From Dipylidium caninum (taxonomy: Eukaryota; Platyhelminthes; Cestoda; Cyclophyllidea; Dipylidiidae): a stretch of 64,000 bases of DNA. The position numbers and the translations under genes were made by a program. Shown piece after piece: positions 11,401-25,860 of this stretch (the stretch's first letter is position 1; every line of letters begins with the position of its first letter). The stretch covers positions 1,488,001 through 1,552,000 of the forward strand of contig QEYB01000448.1 of the NCBI GenBank assembly GCA_017562135.1, written 5' to 3'. Under the pieces are notes generated by a model that was given only the letters and a program-made list of their open reading frames with translations, did no database searches and was not told the DNA's origin.

Positions 11401-14400
11401 GCATAACAATCATGACAGAGGTAACGTCTGATAACTTTTCAGTTAATTAAAATAAATGCAGATAGAGTGGTTTTATTATCAGGTGTGTCCTATTTCATGA
11501 TATCAATGCAGACTTTTTTAACCCGGGCGCAAGTCTTGTTTGTAATGGGGGCACACAAACTAATATGTAGAAAATGGCCAATGTTAAGACAAGCAGGATC
11601 AATTCTCACAACGTAAGGAACTGAGAGTGCATAATAATGAGCGACGGACTCGCCTTCCACTTTACGTAACGTTGCAGCTTCATCTAACAGTGTAGCCTAT
11701 TCGCATCGAATTGGGCATTTGCGCTTCTTGACACAAAAGTAAGATGAAAAAGGGGGCGCCGATCCGACATCCTATTTGGCCACATGTACCTAGCGAAGTT
11801 AGCCTAACTTTCGTCGCCTCAGACCGTACGGCTAGGTCTGAGAGGGCTCCGAAAGAACTTGTCAAGACCAGCGGATCATCGCTCTTATAACCACCACTGT
11901 TCGGAAGGCAAACAACCGCTGACAAATTACGCAAATGAGAGCAAGAGGCAGGATGTAACAATAAAAACGGAACGAATAGAATTTTGAGACCTATCTATAG
12001 AGAAAACTAAACCATCCGAATGTGGTACGCCCGGTAAAAAATACTGATTAAAGTAGAGTCAATCTCCACAACCTTTGTACATCTCCACGGCATCCAGTAA
12101 AGTATAAAACGGCTAAGGTGTTGAAAAACCTGGTTTTTTAATGCTAAACACGAACATGTTATCTCGCATCGGATGCACTTCGAGTAACACGGAAAAAACC
12201 GCTGTTCATGTTAGTGGGATATTTAGAAGTTAAGTAATGGGAGCATTGTCACCTAAAACCATCGCATACAGTAAATTTAACATATCAACTATTAGTTACT
12301 GTGAACGTACCGTCAACATCGATGACATCACGCTTTCCAGTTTAAATTCTAAGTTACAATTGGCGGGAGAGGTGTCGGATTCCGGGATTTTGTAAGTGAG
12401 ACTAGGGTTGAGAATGCGAATAGGCGCATCCAGAGAGGTGAGGAGGCGAAGTTCAATGCCTATTCTCACACATCGGCCAATTACGAGACGAGACAAGTTT
12501 TCCATTTGAGTAGCGACTGACGCCACATTGGCGGCAAACTCGATGCAGAGTTGGGCCACGAGGTTCTGGGGGTCAGGGCTTTGGACAGACGTGTTCTCAC
12601 TGAACCAGGCATCCCAAAAGACTGCCGAATCCGCCTTTAGCCACAGCGTTCCGCAATAACTGTTGGCCTCCAAGTCTTCCGACTGACAATGGTCAGTAGC
12701 GGCCATGCGAGGTAGCTTAAGCGGCAGCTGAAGAGGAGGAGATGGAGAAACCAAAATAGAGCCCTCATTAGGGGCCTTCAAAAGGAGAACTCATCGGTCG
12801 TCAGGGCCACTTGGGTGACAGGCACTTTCGTTCATTGATTAACACTTTTAAATAATTTAAAACATAATAGGTTGACAGAACCTTACTACGACAGACAATG
12901 AATTTATTCTTCAATTTAGTGGACGTTTTACATTTTAGGAAATGGGTCGAGGCATTAGCATAGAAAAAACATCCCTTCGGTTGTAGATACCGTGAACAAA
13001 TACTAGGAACTAGACGATTCGGTACAAAGTGCGTGAAGAAATGTTGCCTTTAATTCCTAAAAAAATGGTTTCAGGCTCCATGAAGAAGCAATTTGACCTA
13101 ACGATTTGTAAGTAAGTTTAGATTAAAAATTATGAGAAGGTGAAGAGAATGCATCTGCCTCAAGTTACAGGGCAATGAAGAAAATAGCACAAGTTGATAT
13201 GTGTAAAGAACAGGTTACGTTGAACTGGCTGATATATCCACAATCAAATATCAAGTAAGGTGGAGGAATAACAGTGATTCACTGGGGGAAAGAGGCGCAT
13301 TCACACAGTAAATAGATAATCGCCTATCTCTTTGTGCATGATTTTGACTTACAAATTAGAAGGGCTTCTGAAAAATGCGGACAATGCCAAAACACCAAGA
13401 TTCCATGAATTCAGGTCACCTTTTCTCAAACCACCATAAAAATCACGAAAGCCAGAAGGATTTACAAGGAGGTGCTCAACTGGCCATATATTCAGCACTA
13501 CATTGGCATCTAACAGAAAAGAGGCCCAGCAAGAGGAGTGCTAACATTAGTTGATGTCAGGGAACACGGAAACAAATGAAGGAGTTAACAGGATTGCAGT
13601 TATCGCATTAAAAAAATTGTCGTAATAGAGAGGCAGCTGAGAGAAAAAAAAGGGCAGAAGAACAACTGACCTCCAAAAATGCAAAAAATCACAATTCCGT
13701 TACAATCTTCTGAGGTTTCGACAATATGCACTTTAGCAAAAGATGTGGGGATACTAGTTGGAAATCAGGGATAAAAGGTTCAAGAAGTCTTTTAAAAAAA
13801 GACTTGAAATGAAGTCACCTTTTGCCTGACATCCAGTACTTTAAGGATTTGGAGAAACTGTCCCAAAAGAAGGTGATACTTTTGTAAGAACTTGTTGGTG
13901 GTCAGTGGGGTCTGAAGGGAGATGTGGAGAAGATTGAGGTAGAAGTCGCCCGAGTAGTGATGCTCCAGTTCATGGTCCGAACCTGGTCCGTCCACAGGGG
14001 GACAAGCGTTCAACCCAGCAAAGACTTGTATCGGCAACCAACGCGTCTCGTACGGATGCAATTCGATGATTATCTTGTGTGATTTAAACGGGAAAACAAA
14101 AGACAGCTTTATTGAAGCTTGGACGGAGGGGGGGGGGAGAAGGTGGTGATGGTGAAAAGATTTGTTACGGCCACTTCGGGGTGCTAAATGAGAAAACTAC
14201 TTATCGAGTAAGTCTTTTCGTAAATAGTCAGAAAACCACTCATTCGTCCGTCAGAGTGTAATATTTAACAGCACGCACATCAGTGTCCCCGTACGGTTGA
14301 ATTATATTAGAAGATGATCAGCTAACTTCCCGTCCCCGCTCCTGATTGTACGCGCTTTACTAAATCGTGGTGGTGGGTAGATGTTAGAAGAGTAGGATAC

Positions 14401-17400
14401 CCCTTGAAATGCAAAGTGTAGACTTCTCCGCACTCACATTACAAATGTTCTGTTTATTTTCCTGGTCGTCTAAAGTGTTAACCAATTGAAGGCATGGCGA
14501 AAATGACGGCGCAATTGCGGCCAAACTGCTGAGGATCGAGCCGGATGGATGCCTCACAACTCGCTCCACCGGTTCATCCGCACAGGCGCCCACGAGTATA
14601 CAGAGACGCGGGAGCGGCGGACACATACGAATGGGTGGAAGGAAAGTTTTATAAACCGCCGATGCTACTTGCATCCTCATTCCACCCTCCTCCGACTTCA
14701 GCGCACCCTCTGGTGTAGAGTAGAGCATCCAACTGCTACCTTGGTCACCATTCAAGGGCAGGCTCACTCGGAATCCACCGAATGTGAGAAGACGGTAAGA
14801 GATTGTGCGTACTCGCCACTAAATATAAAAAAAGATTACAAGAAATGAAGGGGAAATTGGTGTTATTTTTTCCAAACTGACTGGAAGTTTGACAAACCTT
14901 ATGATCTTCACCTTCGAGAGGTTGAAAAGGCACAATTAGAGTGAAGACGAATCGGTTTTGTGTGGAATTTGGCTCAAGAACGACTCTGTCGATGTAATTT
15001 CCAACCCCCGGAGGACTTGCGTGCGTAAAGTAAAGAGATACTTGTTCAAAGAGGCACCCTGAAAGTGGTACGAGAGTCACCTCATCCTAAAAAGACGCAA
15101 TACTCAGAGAATGATAATAACAATATGGTAAGACGTCCCTTATAAATAACGGCGTTTACTCAAAGCAAATTATTCTTGATGGTAAGAATAAGAACACTGA
15201 TAATTGAGGTTAATAAAATGTAGAAGAGAGGCCCAGAATTATGGGGATCAGGATAATTTTTACCAATGCGGCATACCGCTGGAGTTGCCAGAGCAGGAAT
15301 AATTTGGACGCTATTGAGGATTATGGTGCGTGCAGAATCATCGTCAGTGTCTTCAGTTAGCTCAAAGTGCTACGGAGAAAGAAAGAACAACAAATGAGTA
15401 GGATCTCGACCCAGGGACAACTGGGTTGCTTAAGGCGAGCTCCAAATTTTAATTATAAAGTGAAAATGTGTATCGCTAATGCCTTCAGAGAATATAGGAA
15501 GGTTTGATAAGTTAATACTACTTGTTAAATGCACTCTATGGCGAATGGCCATATCCACTAAAGGCTCACGTACTCAGACTAAAAGGGTCAATTTGCGAAT
15601 TGCATGGATAATAATAAATTTGGGGTGCACATAAATTTCCACAAAAAGTTACATAGTTGTCTACTGCCAAAATATAGGTGGCGTCAGGACAATTTAACTT
15701 AAAAGCATTAGATCACGACAATACAAGATAAGTTCGTAGAACAAAAAAGAAATAAGGGGACCATTAAATAAATCATGAACAAGGGACCAACCACATCATC
15801 TAACTCGAGCTGTATTGCAAAGGGGTTGTCAAAGATGACATCAATGTGAGTGAGATCATTGCACACCCAGTCGACAGTATCTACAATACAGAGACCTTAA
15901 AGTTAGCCATTACGTTGTGATCGCATCCTCTTAAGGATCATAAAAGGTGGCTTCGAGTATTGTATATGCGAAAACGGGTATAGAACTAGTACCCTCAACA
16001 AGGGTCTTGTTCATGATATTACGTCACAACCAAAGTACTTTCAAATCGTGAGTGATGGTTCCCTAGAGTAAAAGTAAGTGCGCACCTGAGGAAGAAAGTT
16101 GGGATGGATTAGTTATGAAAATAGGATGTTTCGAGAATGCCCTCTTTCTGCTATGGGAATCCGGAAGATCGGGAAAGCCATCCTCAATCTCAACCACACT
16201 AGAAAGAGCTTCGAACGACATGCACGAAGGAAGACGGTGTGGCGGCAGTCTCGGTATGGATAAGCTTCTGAAAATGTGGATGCATAACTCGTAAACCATA
16301 CTTCCTCAACGTAGTATATTACGTGCAAGCACAGTTTAGGCTAAGAAACAGAAACCTATGCCCATGCATCTGCAGTTGAATGCAAACTGATCAAAACGAC
16401 TACGAAAACAAGTAGTGCGGCATGTAAGTATAGGCAAATATTTCATTCCATGCATTAAGATTACCAATGCACATAAAATCAACTAAAATATGTAATGTTA
16501 GGCGAGTATAGAGTAAGTCCTATGCATCTGAGCAGAGCAGGCAACTTGCTGGTCTCCATATATACATATAAGCGACTAATCACACCATAACCTAAAATGA
16601 AGTCGTAGACTGAATAAATATCTCCACTAAAATAAGTGACATTAATTCTATTTCTCTTATCACTTAGTGTATGAATAAGTCACACACAATATGCTTTTTT
16701 TCTGCACTGTTCCAGAGCATCATCACCGTTTCGCCCTCAATAATTATAGTTAATGTGTAGAGGCCATCACTACTAATGCGAACTTCCATTTAAGTGTGTT
16801 GCATGCAAATGGGGAAGACAGGTGAGAGCTGGCCTAGCTTTCACTGATAAACCCCATCAACAGGACCGTCATAGCAACAACACACTTTTACTGACATATT
16901 ACTTCTTCGAGGTAAAGAAGTGAGAAAAAAGGTTGCAACAATATTCAGGATATCGAATGATATTGTGAGGGTGATCACAGAAGAAGGCGACCTACCTCAC
17001 AATGGGAGTTTTATCGACACGCAATTGGACCAGAGCAGAAAGGGGATGAAGAGTGGGACTGAGAGGCTTGCCGAAGGAGGAGCGAACTGCATTAGCTTTG
17101 GGAGATTCCTGATTGTGATGACACGGAGGTGGGCCGGCATTAAGGTGACTCGTAGGAACAGATGGCTGATCTACAGGAGTGGCTCCCGCCAAACTCCGTA
17201 GGATCTCAATGTAATTGGCCAGATCGGCTTCTGGGACGTCCTTCTGCCATCCATTTATGAGGGAAAAAATGTAGCTGTGAGGAGAAGAGGGAAGGGCAAT
17301 AAAGCGAAAAAAAGTATGATTTGACGAAGAAATTAATAAACACTCCTTAATCATCATCGAACACCATGATTTAGAATGATTGAGGCCTTAAAGCAAAGAG

Positions 17401-20400
17401 TTCCCCAAACCCATGCTCTCAGGTAAAATTTATATTCTGCCTTACCTCAACAGCACGGTACACTGACTCCAGTTGGCTTCTGAAATAGCAAGGCTAGACT
17501 TTGCAATATCATTTCGAATCTTTTCAACAACCGAAATGAGTAATTGGAGCTGTAGGACGGGCCAGCCAGGGAGAGGAGTGACGCTTTTAGGGTCGATGGT
17601 GGGAGAGACGAGAAAGCAAACAAACGCCACTTTAGGGGGGTTGGTGGAGACACGACGGAAGCCCGAGGGAGAGGTATGCAACTGGTAGGCTTCAGTGAGA
17701 CAAGAGGAACCGAGGTAACTTGAGGTAAAGCGATGAATGAACGTGTGACAGCTCTTTGGGACCCGTGTAAGTGCAGGTGGCGGACGAACTTGCCGAGGCA
17801 GAACATGGAATAGGCTGTTCTCCAAGAGGTAGTGCAACATACCGGCCTTATGGTGCATCCCCAAACGGGAATAGAGATTGGCCAACACATAGTTGCGCTC
17901 GAAGATGAAAGCATTCTATGTGCAAGGATAAAGACATAGACTCAATGAATCAGAAAAGAATTATATTTACAACAAAACTGAGACAGTTAAAACATAAGAC
18001 GGTAAGTGGTTTTGACTAAAGTAAAGTCGCATATTCTAGGAAATGTAGAGTTGTCTAGATGATTTTACAAAGAGTTTTAGGAGCAAAACAATTTCACGTT
18101 AGAAAGGGTGGGATATTTTAAGTATTAGGGAAATATTTCTCTGCTTCCCGTAAGAGTTAGTGTGTTACATTGTGCTTGTAACACTTTTTAAGTTACTTCA
18201 CCTTAATACGACTCAATTCTAATAACTTCAAATATGAGGAGCAGCGAAAAGAACGTAGGATATCAAGCAGATGAGACGAGGAGATTGTAGACGTAGACAA
18301 TATAAACACTGATTGGCTAATGGAAATCACGAGTGACACCTGACAATACCAAGTGCATAATGCTGTCATGTGATATGAAAAAAAAGTATTAATCACTCAT
18401 TGACAAATGATCTTCAGGAAGACCTGAATTAAGCCCAAAAAGGCATAAAGTTTACAGCAAATCTTTGTCCCAGACAAGGAAATAAAGCATTGCCTTTGCA
18501 AAAAGTCTCAAATCCAGTACGAGGAAAGAAGCAGTTTTTGTGAGAAAAATCGTCGGGGAAAACAAAACTGAGAGACTAGCTAATGTGTGGTATTCGTAGT
18601 AGAGGAGAAATTGCCTACCCCTTGTGGGACTGGGTATGTCTGAAGGGATGTGAGAGCCCGAATTGCACGGCTCCTTTTCTACACATCAGAAATAAGAAAT
18701 AACAGGTTAGTGGCGTCAATGTACTTACATTAGGGCATAAAATAGCATCACCCACATAACTTACAGAAACAACTACGAGATGTTCAGCTTGTTTGTACAT
18801 AATCTCGACCACACACCGCGGAAGAGCAGGAAGCTAAGAAGGAAAAGTAAGTCTTAAATAATATTGCATCACAAAACCTAGATTTGGGATCTTCATAAAA
18901 CCAATGTAAGAAGTGGAAATGAGAAATAGTAAAATTACCTTACATAATTCCTGTAAGGACTGATTTGCCAAAAACAAAGCATGTGATGCGCTCCGCGGTA
19001 TTTTGGCGCGACGACTCTTCGATGCGGCTAGATCCAATCCACTAGGGCGGTCTGAACAAGAAGATAACGTCTAACAGACAAATTAATGCCAAAAATATGA
19101 GCAAATTAAAAAGAAGGATTAGCTTTTTAAGTACCGATTATTTCGAGTACACACGGGGGGACTTCGAACAATCGTAGTTGCCTAGAACCTTGACCCTTAC
19201 GACAAAAATCAGAGAAGCGACGTTGACCAAAGATATCGGCCTCATAGAGGTGAAGGGCGGCAGCGAATCCAGTCAAAAGGGCTAAGAGACATTTGAGTGT
19301 TTAATCAAATCAAGGTAGGAAATAGGAGACTCTTTTAGCTTCTTAGACCACTCACCCGAATACCAAATGGGTGGATCGTTTTGAGTGAAGTAGCTTATGG
19401 CGTTAAGATAGTACCGCTGTCCAATCTGGAATTCACCCAACTGGACATACAGATCACCAGTAAGCTTATTCATTCTACAGAGGCGTTCCCGACTTTCGCT
19501 AAAATTGAAGGCTAGATGTCAACATTATGAATAGAAGAAATCAAACAGTTAAGGAGGTTTCATAAGCAGCGCTAGAAGTGATGCAAGCACTTCTTATTAG
19601 GAATATTAAAAAGAACAACATCCACATCCATTCTCCTCTTAGGCAATGAAACTTGAAGGCCAAAAAACAGCGTAGATCAATTTGCCACATCAGAATGACA
19701 TCGAGTCCAACATCATTTCTACCTTATCTAGCGATACGGAGAAGTTCACCAAGAGATTTATGGATAATAAAGATTGATTATAGAGATTATTGCTAGAGTT
19801 TATATTGACAAGAATTTGTAATGCAGAGTGCAGGTAGGTAATGACGAAATTTTTGGCAACTGACCAATATTTTCTTCTCACAAAATTAATATACAAAATG
19901 TTAGGAGAACTATGAGAAATAAAGTGTATAATGTAGGTGGGAGCTGAGTTAACAAGATATTGTTGCCGAGGCAAAAAAACTCAGGTTCGCCATTACGACA
20001 TCGAATGGTAAGAGGATAGGACGAAGTTCAACGACCATCAAAAATGGAGAGTAGAAAGCAATTCAGGATGGCATTTGTTAAAGGGGTTAGGGATAGCAAA
20101 ACTTCGAGGGCATCAGGGAGGCTAATAATTAAGCGAGGAAAAGCTCGGGGGTGCCAGCCATATAGTCCGACCGAGCCAAAGCAAGAGAAGAGGATAGAGC
20201 CATGTATGTAGCTAACATCCAGGCTAACTGACTCACCCTTGAGCACCCCCATCCAAGCCCCAAACAAGCGCCTCATACACTATCCCTTCAGCGCGATTTC
20301 GAAATTTCCCAGGTTTCAGCCCTAAAGCTTTACCGGCTTCTGACAAGACAGAGAGGACAATCCTGCGCATACGGAAAAGAGAATTCATAACATTCTCCTG

Positions 20401-22240
20401 CACCCGAATCATGGGGAGAGGGAAGGGACGAGCTATTTTCTGACGAAGACAGATTGCGTTATCAACAGCGGATGCTTACAATAATGGAAATACGGTTCAT
20501 CTCACTAATATCCGATGGTAATTAACGCAGAATTTTAGAAGCAGTTACACTGCTTAAGTCATATATGACCAAAAAGACCACAAATCCGAGAATCAGTTAT
20601 TAAACTGATAATGAGAAATCACGATGACCAGGTCATACGGCTACAAAAGTGAACAGTAAAACTTCGTAATTTCTTACATAAGAGGTGAAAAGAGGAGTAG
20701 GATCAACTACTAAAAAGTTCCTTTAGTGATAAAATAGAGTTTGGTTTAAAACCGGGCGGCACAAATACTGATATTAGGGATAGTAAATCCGACTAAACCC
20801 TATAGAATACTAATAATACAGAAAACAAACCTAGTTTCCGTGTCTTCCCTAAGTCCGATAATTAGAAATAAGAACTAAGTATCAGAAATATGAGGAATGG
20901 CCTAGTAGAGAAATAGCATAAAGGTACTCACAATGGCGAATCGCTTTGTGATGCCCAACCAAAAGCAGAATTAAAAGGCTCCAATAAATTTCCACTATGC
21001 TCCGAGGGTTTCAACATCTGGTCGATGCTCACACCCGTTACAGAAGCGAGATCCCGGCCCGAAAAACTGAAGCATCTGGTCCTGTTAGAGCGGACGATGA
21101 CTGTAGATTGTGAATTTGGTTGTTTTGACTGTTTGAAGTGGCATTCAAGATAGTCTGCAATGCTCAAACGCAAGGAGTGTGCTTCACGCAACAGAGTATC
21201 ACGAAGAACGGTATCGAGAGTGCGACTGAATCGATAATAACAGTTATGTTCACCACGTATTCTTCTATTGACACATTCTTGCATACAACTTTGTTCATCT
21301 TGAAATCCATTGCCTGGAAGCACTACGATCTCACTATGAGTAGGTAGATTTTCGGTAGACTGATAGCAGAGAAATACTTAATTGGTATAAGTAAAAATTT
21401 TAATAGGTTTGAGAAATCCATCAAGAATGAAATTCGTTAAACACCTGTTTTAGCCAACGCATCAATTCATTGTTAATTTTAGCAAGTTCATTAAAACGAA
21501 GTGCATTCTCCGTTTCGTTGTGAACAATAAGGACGAGAAGACCTGTTTGCAATGTACTTCTGAATTCAGCCTAAATTAAAACCATCCAATAAGATAGAAA
21601 GATTCACCACAGAGTGACAGAAAATGAGGCCACGAAAGTAAAAAACATTAATCGCTTTCGATAACAACTTCATAAAGACGAGTATAAGTGTTTCAAGAGT
21701 GTGTAAGAACAATTTATTAAAAAAAAATACGCGTTTATAATGTTCCATGCTGATTTCCATGAGTACAAGTGTCTAGCAAAGTGATAAATCTAAACAGGTA
21801 AAGACACCAGCTCTCACAAGAATACCAACTTTATAAGAGTCACTCACAAGAAGTTTCCTAAAACACTCTAGAGATGATTGGAAATCATCTTTCACTTCTC
21901 CCTGAGCAAAGACTATGAGTCCAAGAAGGCGCTTATAAGCATCCACAACACCCCACATGTTTTCCTCGCCCGAGTAGTCGTCTTTATATCGAAATTGAAG
22001 CACATTTTGTAAAGCAGAAGAGCCTATATAGTAAAATGACATACATGGGCGCAGAAAATCAACTAAGTAGAAAAAGAGCTTACCATTTTGATCACAAGTT
22101 ATATACGTATAAAGAAGTCTGAAAGAATTTATTATATCCTCGAAACACAGAGGACCTTTCCACGGATTAGTCTTTTGAATGAGGGTTGTGAGAGTTGCGT
22201 GACACAGTAACGAAGTATCATAGATTAATTCCACACTCAT
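8407..22240 (-). CDS. TRAPPC9: Trafficking protein particle complex subunit 9 (TRAPPC9/NIBP/Trs120)
   Basis: Scaffold subunit of the metazoan TRAPPII complex, the Rab11/Rab1 exchange factor at the Golgi. Exons (high to low): 22240-22084, 22023-21848, 21570-21445, 21359-20932, 20362-20237 (weak), 19498-19356, 19281-19135, 19051-18939, 18833-18765, 18678-18619, 18339-18202, 17915-17446, 17274-16996, 16267-16086, 15880-15792, 15369-15277, 15086-14898, 14818-14438, 14073-13819, 12775-12311, 11318-10929, 10180-9961, 9312-9058, 8663-8407. All phases close, about 1735 residues against about 1150 in human. Anchors: N-terminal MSVELIYD, FRYKDDY...MWG, MNKLTGDLYVQLGEF (TPR-like), LANLYSRLGMHHKAG, GWPVLQLQLL, VDKTPIVR, DWVCNDLTHIDVIFDNPFA (first beta-sandwich), PPLPRLCI, and Ig-like C-terminal repeats. 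The extra length is in exon 4 and in Ser/Pro-rich inserts. Family identity is strong; the exons near 20.3 kb and 9-12.8 kb are less certain. Confidence 0.88.
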
Positions 22241-25200
22241 AACTATAAGTAATGAGACAGATATTTTAGAAATTGGGTAAAAAGGCAGTAAATTAGAGTG
22301 GAACTCTACAGTCTAACTGCCATTAGGGAAGGAGTGGGTGTAATGAACGGCTGTTATTTTATAACATCTTCTGGGAAAAAAATTCAGGTGATTCTATCAA
22401 AAGATGTCCTAAAAGTTCGCAACATAAAATAAAGTACCTGAATAAAGATAACTTCGAGCATGTGATATATCAAGGACAAAGGGGATATTTCTTAATTACA
22501 ATGGTGATTAGGACTCTTTTATATAAAGAGCAATAAGCAATGGGGATATTTCAAGCCCTTGGAACAGCTTCTTTTCACATAAGTTAATAAGGTTATAGCA
22601 TTTGTGAGGTTATTTAAAGACAAATATTCATTTGTTTAGAATCTTGAAATGATAATAAAATAACATCGAGTTGCGGGCCTGGACGTTACCTGTCCCTGAA
22701 TTATGGGCTAACCAATGGCAACCGACTTCCCTCCTAATTATTATTGGCAAAACTAACCCACAATAGGCAAAACTAAAATCATAGAATTAAATTAGGTGCA
22801 GAATGAGGCCAACATAATTCATCATTACAATTATATACCCGGAATGATTATTTACCGTTTATATTTTATGGTTTTGCAAGACGCGATTTTCTGATGCTAC
22901 AAAGCACCACTGTTTTCCTCAGCCCTTTTGGAATGCGAAAATATGCTTTTGTCATATTGACACTAAAGGCAACTATCTGTGTTATTATTTGTGATGATTA
23001 GTCGACTTGATTCTTAAAACCTTATAACTCCTCAAGATGCGGCCCCATTCTGCGCCCACAATCGTCCCCTCACCATTTGATATTTTCTTACTCATTTTAA
23101 AATGGTTAAAACTGAATTTAGACTTTGATTCCGTTACCGTATTTTACTCTCCTTGTGTTAGAGCAATTGAATCTGCTTTTTAACCTCAGTAATTACAGTT
23201 ATCTAAGGGCTTCTCATATTAAAATTACGCTGTTTATAACCGGAAACTTATAAATGGCAGCAATAAATCTAACCGGAATTACTTCATCGACCTATTTCCT
23301 TTAAGGGTGAAATGTTCCACCTTCTCTGGCGTAAAGGAATCTTAGAAAATTGGTTATTACATCGATAGTTGAATATATCGGTGTTACGAATGCGGAAACA
23401 ATAATAAATCACTTCACTTGCTTTCAACACTTGCCTTACTTTTCTCACCAGATCGCGAGTTTTCCTGGTATGGCACTATTCTTCTTATGTAAAACTGACA
23501 ACTTTCCTTAATGAATTTATAGCTTGGGGATATATTGACCCGACTGATTATGCTAATAGACTTCTTTTATGTAAGCATTTAAGGTATATGCCGCATTCAA
23601 ACTAATAAATTAAAGCATGACTCATTAGTCGTTCCTTTCTGCAGAACATTTACCAATGTAGCAGTGATCCATTAAGACATTCCACCTTGGTGTGCGTTTA
23701 TTATCAATTGTAAACCCTATTAAACTCCAAACATTTGACCACATTAGGCTTGTGAAACGTACTCCATGTGGCAAATTTATTTATTCTGAAGACATTCGGT
23801 GAGTTGCGCTCATATTCTATTAAGAGAACATCCACTTAGGTGTGTCTCGAGGGCATTGCCTTCTCTCTAAGACGGAAATTCTGCTCACTATCAGTACAAT
23901 ACTGAAGGTCAGTCTTGGCTTATATTATTGCACCCCACGCCTTGTCAAAAAATTGTTCAAGGAATGTTGATGGAGCCTAAGTTACAGTAACAATTTATTA
24001 CTGAAGTGTGCAAATATCTCTTCCACTGTAGATCACTCCAGTAACATAGCCTCCTTTGATATGGACTCAAAGTCAAATCATTCTTGCGTTGCCTTCCCAA
24101 TATATATTGTATTTTACTTCAAGTTGTACCACCTCAAAAATAAAGCACTGCAATTAAGGGACTTATTTAGCCTATCGAATGGTATTTGTATCAAGCATCA
24201 ACTCCTCTGCCTTTTTCAGCGTAAGGAGAATCACATTTGTGGAACTATAAAAAAATTGGGACTTCCCGATTTACAGGTGCCGGGCTTTCAGGCTTGCCTC
24301 CACTAACATGCTTTTCAATCAGCCCGCCTTTTTTCCTGTTATAACAAAACGCCGAGTTGGATGATGTCGGAAAGAATAGCAAACTGTCGTCGGAGCCTTT
24401 TTCTTGCCGAACGAATTTAATGAGGAAAAGTCGAACTTCATGAGGTAAAAGGGATCTTCTCCGTAAAGTAGGATAAAAATGTACACAAGAAAACACTCCT
24501 TATATACAAAAATAAGGGCGCAGTTATGAGCAGGAGTGCGCCTCCTAGTGACGGGAAGAGTACATTTGGCATAGAATTAACTTGGGAGATTAACAAGACG
24601 AGGCGATCAGGTAGCTATTCGTGATCATGCAGACCCGACAGAAGTTGCGTCCGAGCAAATTAAAACAAACAAGGGACTATTTCACCCCTCATATGGTGGA
24701 AATATATGCGTGCATAAATACCTTTCGTATGCGAATCTTAGATCTTCTTTGGTGTTCCAAATTTCTTTCTCGTCTGGAAATATCACTGTTTTCCTGAGTC
24801 CAGGGATGCTCAGAACAAAGGTAGGATTTCATTTAACACTTTTAAGTATTCCACCAGTTTTTTTTCTTGAATTCATTGTCGTCTCTGTGAATAGAGGTGT
24901 CGAGGTTAAGTTTCCATCTTCCTAGTGCGAAAATTAGAATGTGTACGATATTTACGTGCATCTCTATGAGGTCTGCGTGTCGCCCATTTGCCCCACGGAT
25001 GAAATTACGCCCCGTGAAGGGCGCTTGGTAGTCTTGCAATTATTCAGGCATTGCAAGACATTGATAACAAGAGCCGCTGGCAAGACGACACACGATCCGT
25101 TTACGTGAGTGTAGTAATTAAACGTGGTGCTTAATTTACCATCCGTTGAAACCTTATACCGCCCACCAAAACTCCCCCAAATCCCAATTCGATAACCACT

Positions 25201-25702
25201 AAATGAGGTTTTTCCACTAATTACTGGTAGATTGCAATCGCCTGTCTTCTTCCGTCATCCCCGAATGAATAGGACCTAAAATTTGTGACGGGCATCTGAG
25301 ACATTTGGTGAAGGAGTTGAGGAGACGTTGACAGAGGGAGATTTGATTAAGCACCTCATAATCACTAAAACTCTTCCTGTGAACTAATTTAAGATGGGGG
25401 GGGGGAGAGGGGGGGGTGGGAGAAATGTTTTACATTGACTCTTCTATTCATGTCAGGCGATTGAAGGGGTCAGCGGTTTAATGAAAGCAAAAAAGGTATT
25501 TCGGTGGTCGAAACACGTAGCGGGGAACTAGACCAAGGTCTCCACCTTAGTCGTTCCCATCCCGAGGTTTAAATAAAATTCCTTGTCTGTCACCGTTCCG
25601 ATGTCCTAAACTTCAACTTCCCAATTTTCAGGCCCATCGCAACCGGCAAACTGGGGAAGACCTATTCAGAGCTGGGGATTCAGGTCAAACTAACCGAGAA
25701 TA
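22241..25702. other. AT-rich intergenic region upstream of TRAPPC9
   Basis: About 3.5 kb with no convincing exon on either strand. Short open stretches (24061-24306 and 24710-24925 +, 24245-24496 -) have no recognised motif and no paired splice sites. It should include the TRAPPC9 promoter near 22241-22400, but no core element is obvious. A G-rich tract lies at about 25396-25422. Confidence 0.5.
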
Positions 25703-25789
25703 CTCGTAATTTCTAATTCTCCACTTCCGGGGGCGGGTGGATGTGTGCGCTATTGGCATGTCTCATGGTCATGAGAGCTTCCTTGATCT
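25703..25789. repeat. Diverged direct repeat, copy A
   Basis: Starts with CTCGTAATTTCTAATTCTCC and later has ATGTCTCATGGTCATGAGAG followed by a GATC. Copy B lies about 755 bp downstream with the same blocks in the same order and a few substitutions and small gaps. Possibly the remains of a mobile element or a duplicated segment. Confidence 0.6.
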
Positions 25790-25812
25790 TTGCCACCCCC
25801 AACACCGTTGAC

Positions 25813-25860
25813 ACTTTCACTGCCCGCGGCCTGCGATTTGAGACGGCGGGCAGTGAAAGT
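25813..25860. repeat. Perfect 15-bp inverted repeat (hairpin)
   Basis: ACTTTCACTGCCCGC at 25813-25827 is exactly complementary to GCGGGCAGTGAAAGT at 25846-25860, with an 18-nt loop. It lies just after direct repeat copy A. No transcript is evident, so its role is unknown. Confidence 0.85.

Noticed and set aside
11680..11961. Possible additional TRAPPC9 exon on the minus strand
   Set aside because: It has an acceptor and a gtacat donor but is phase 1 at both ends, while the flanking TRAPPC9 exons meet at phase 0.
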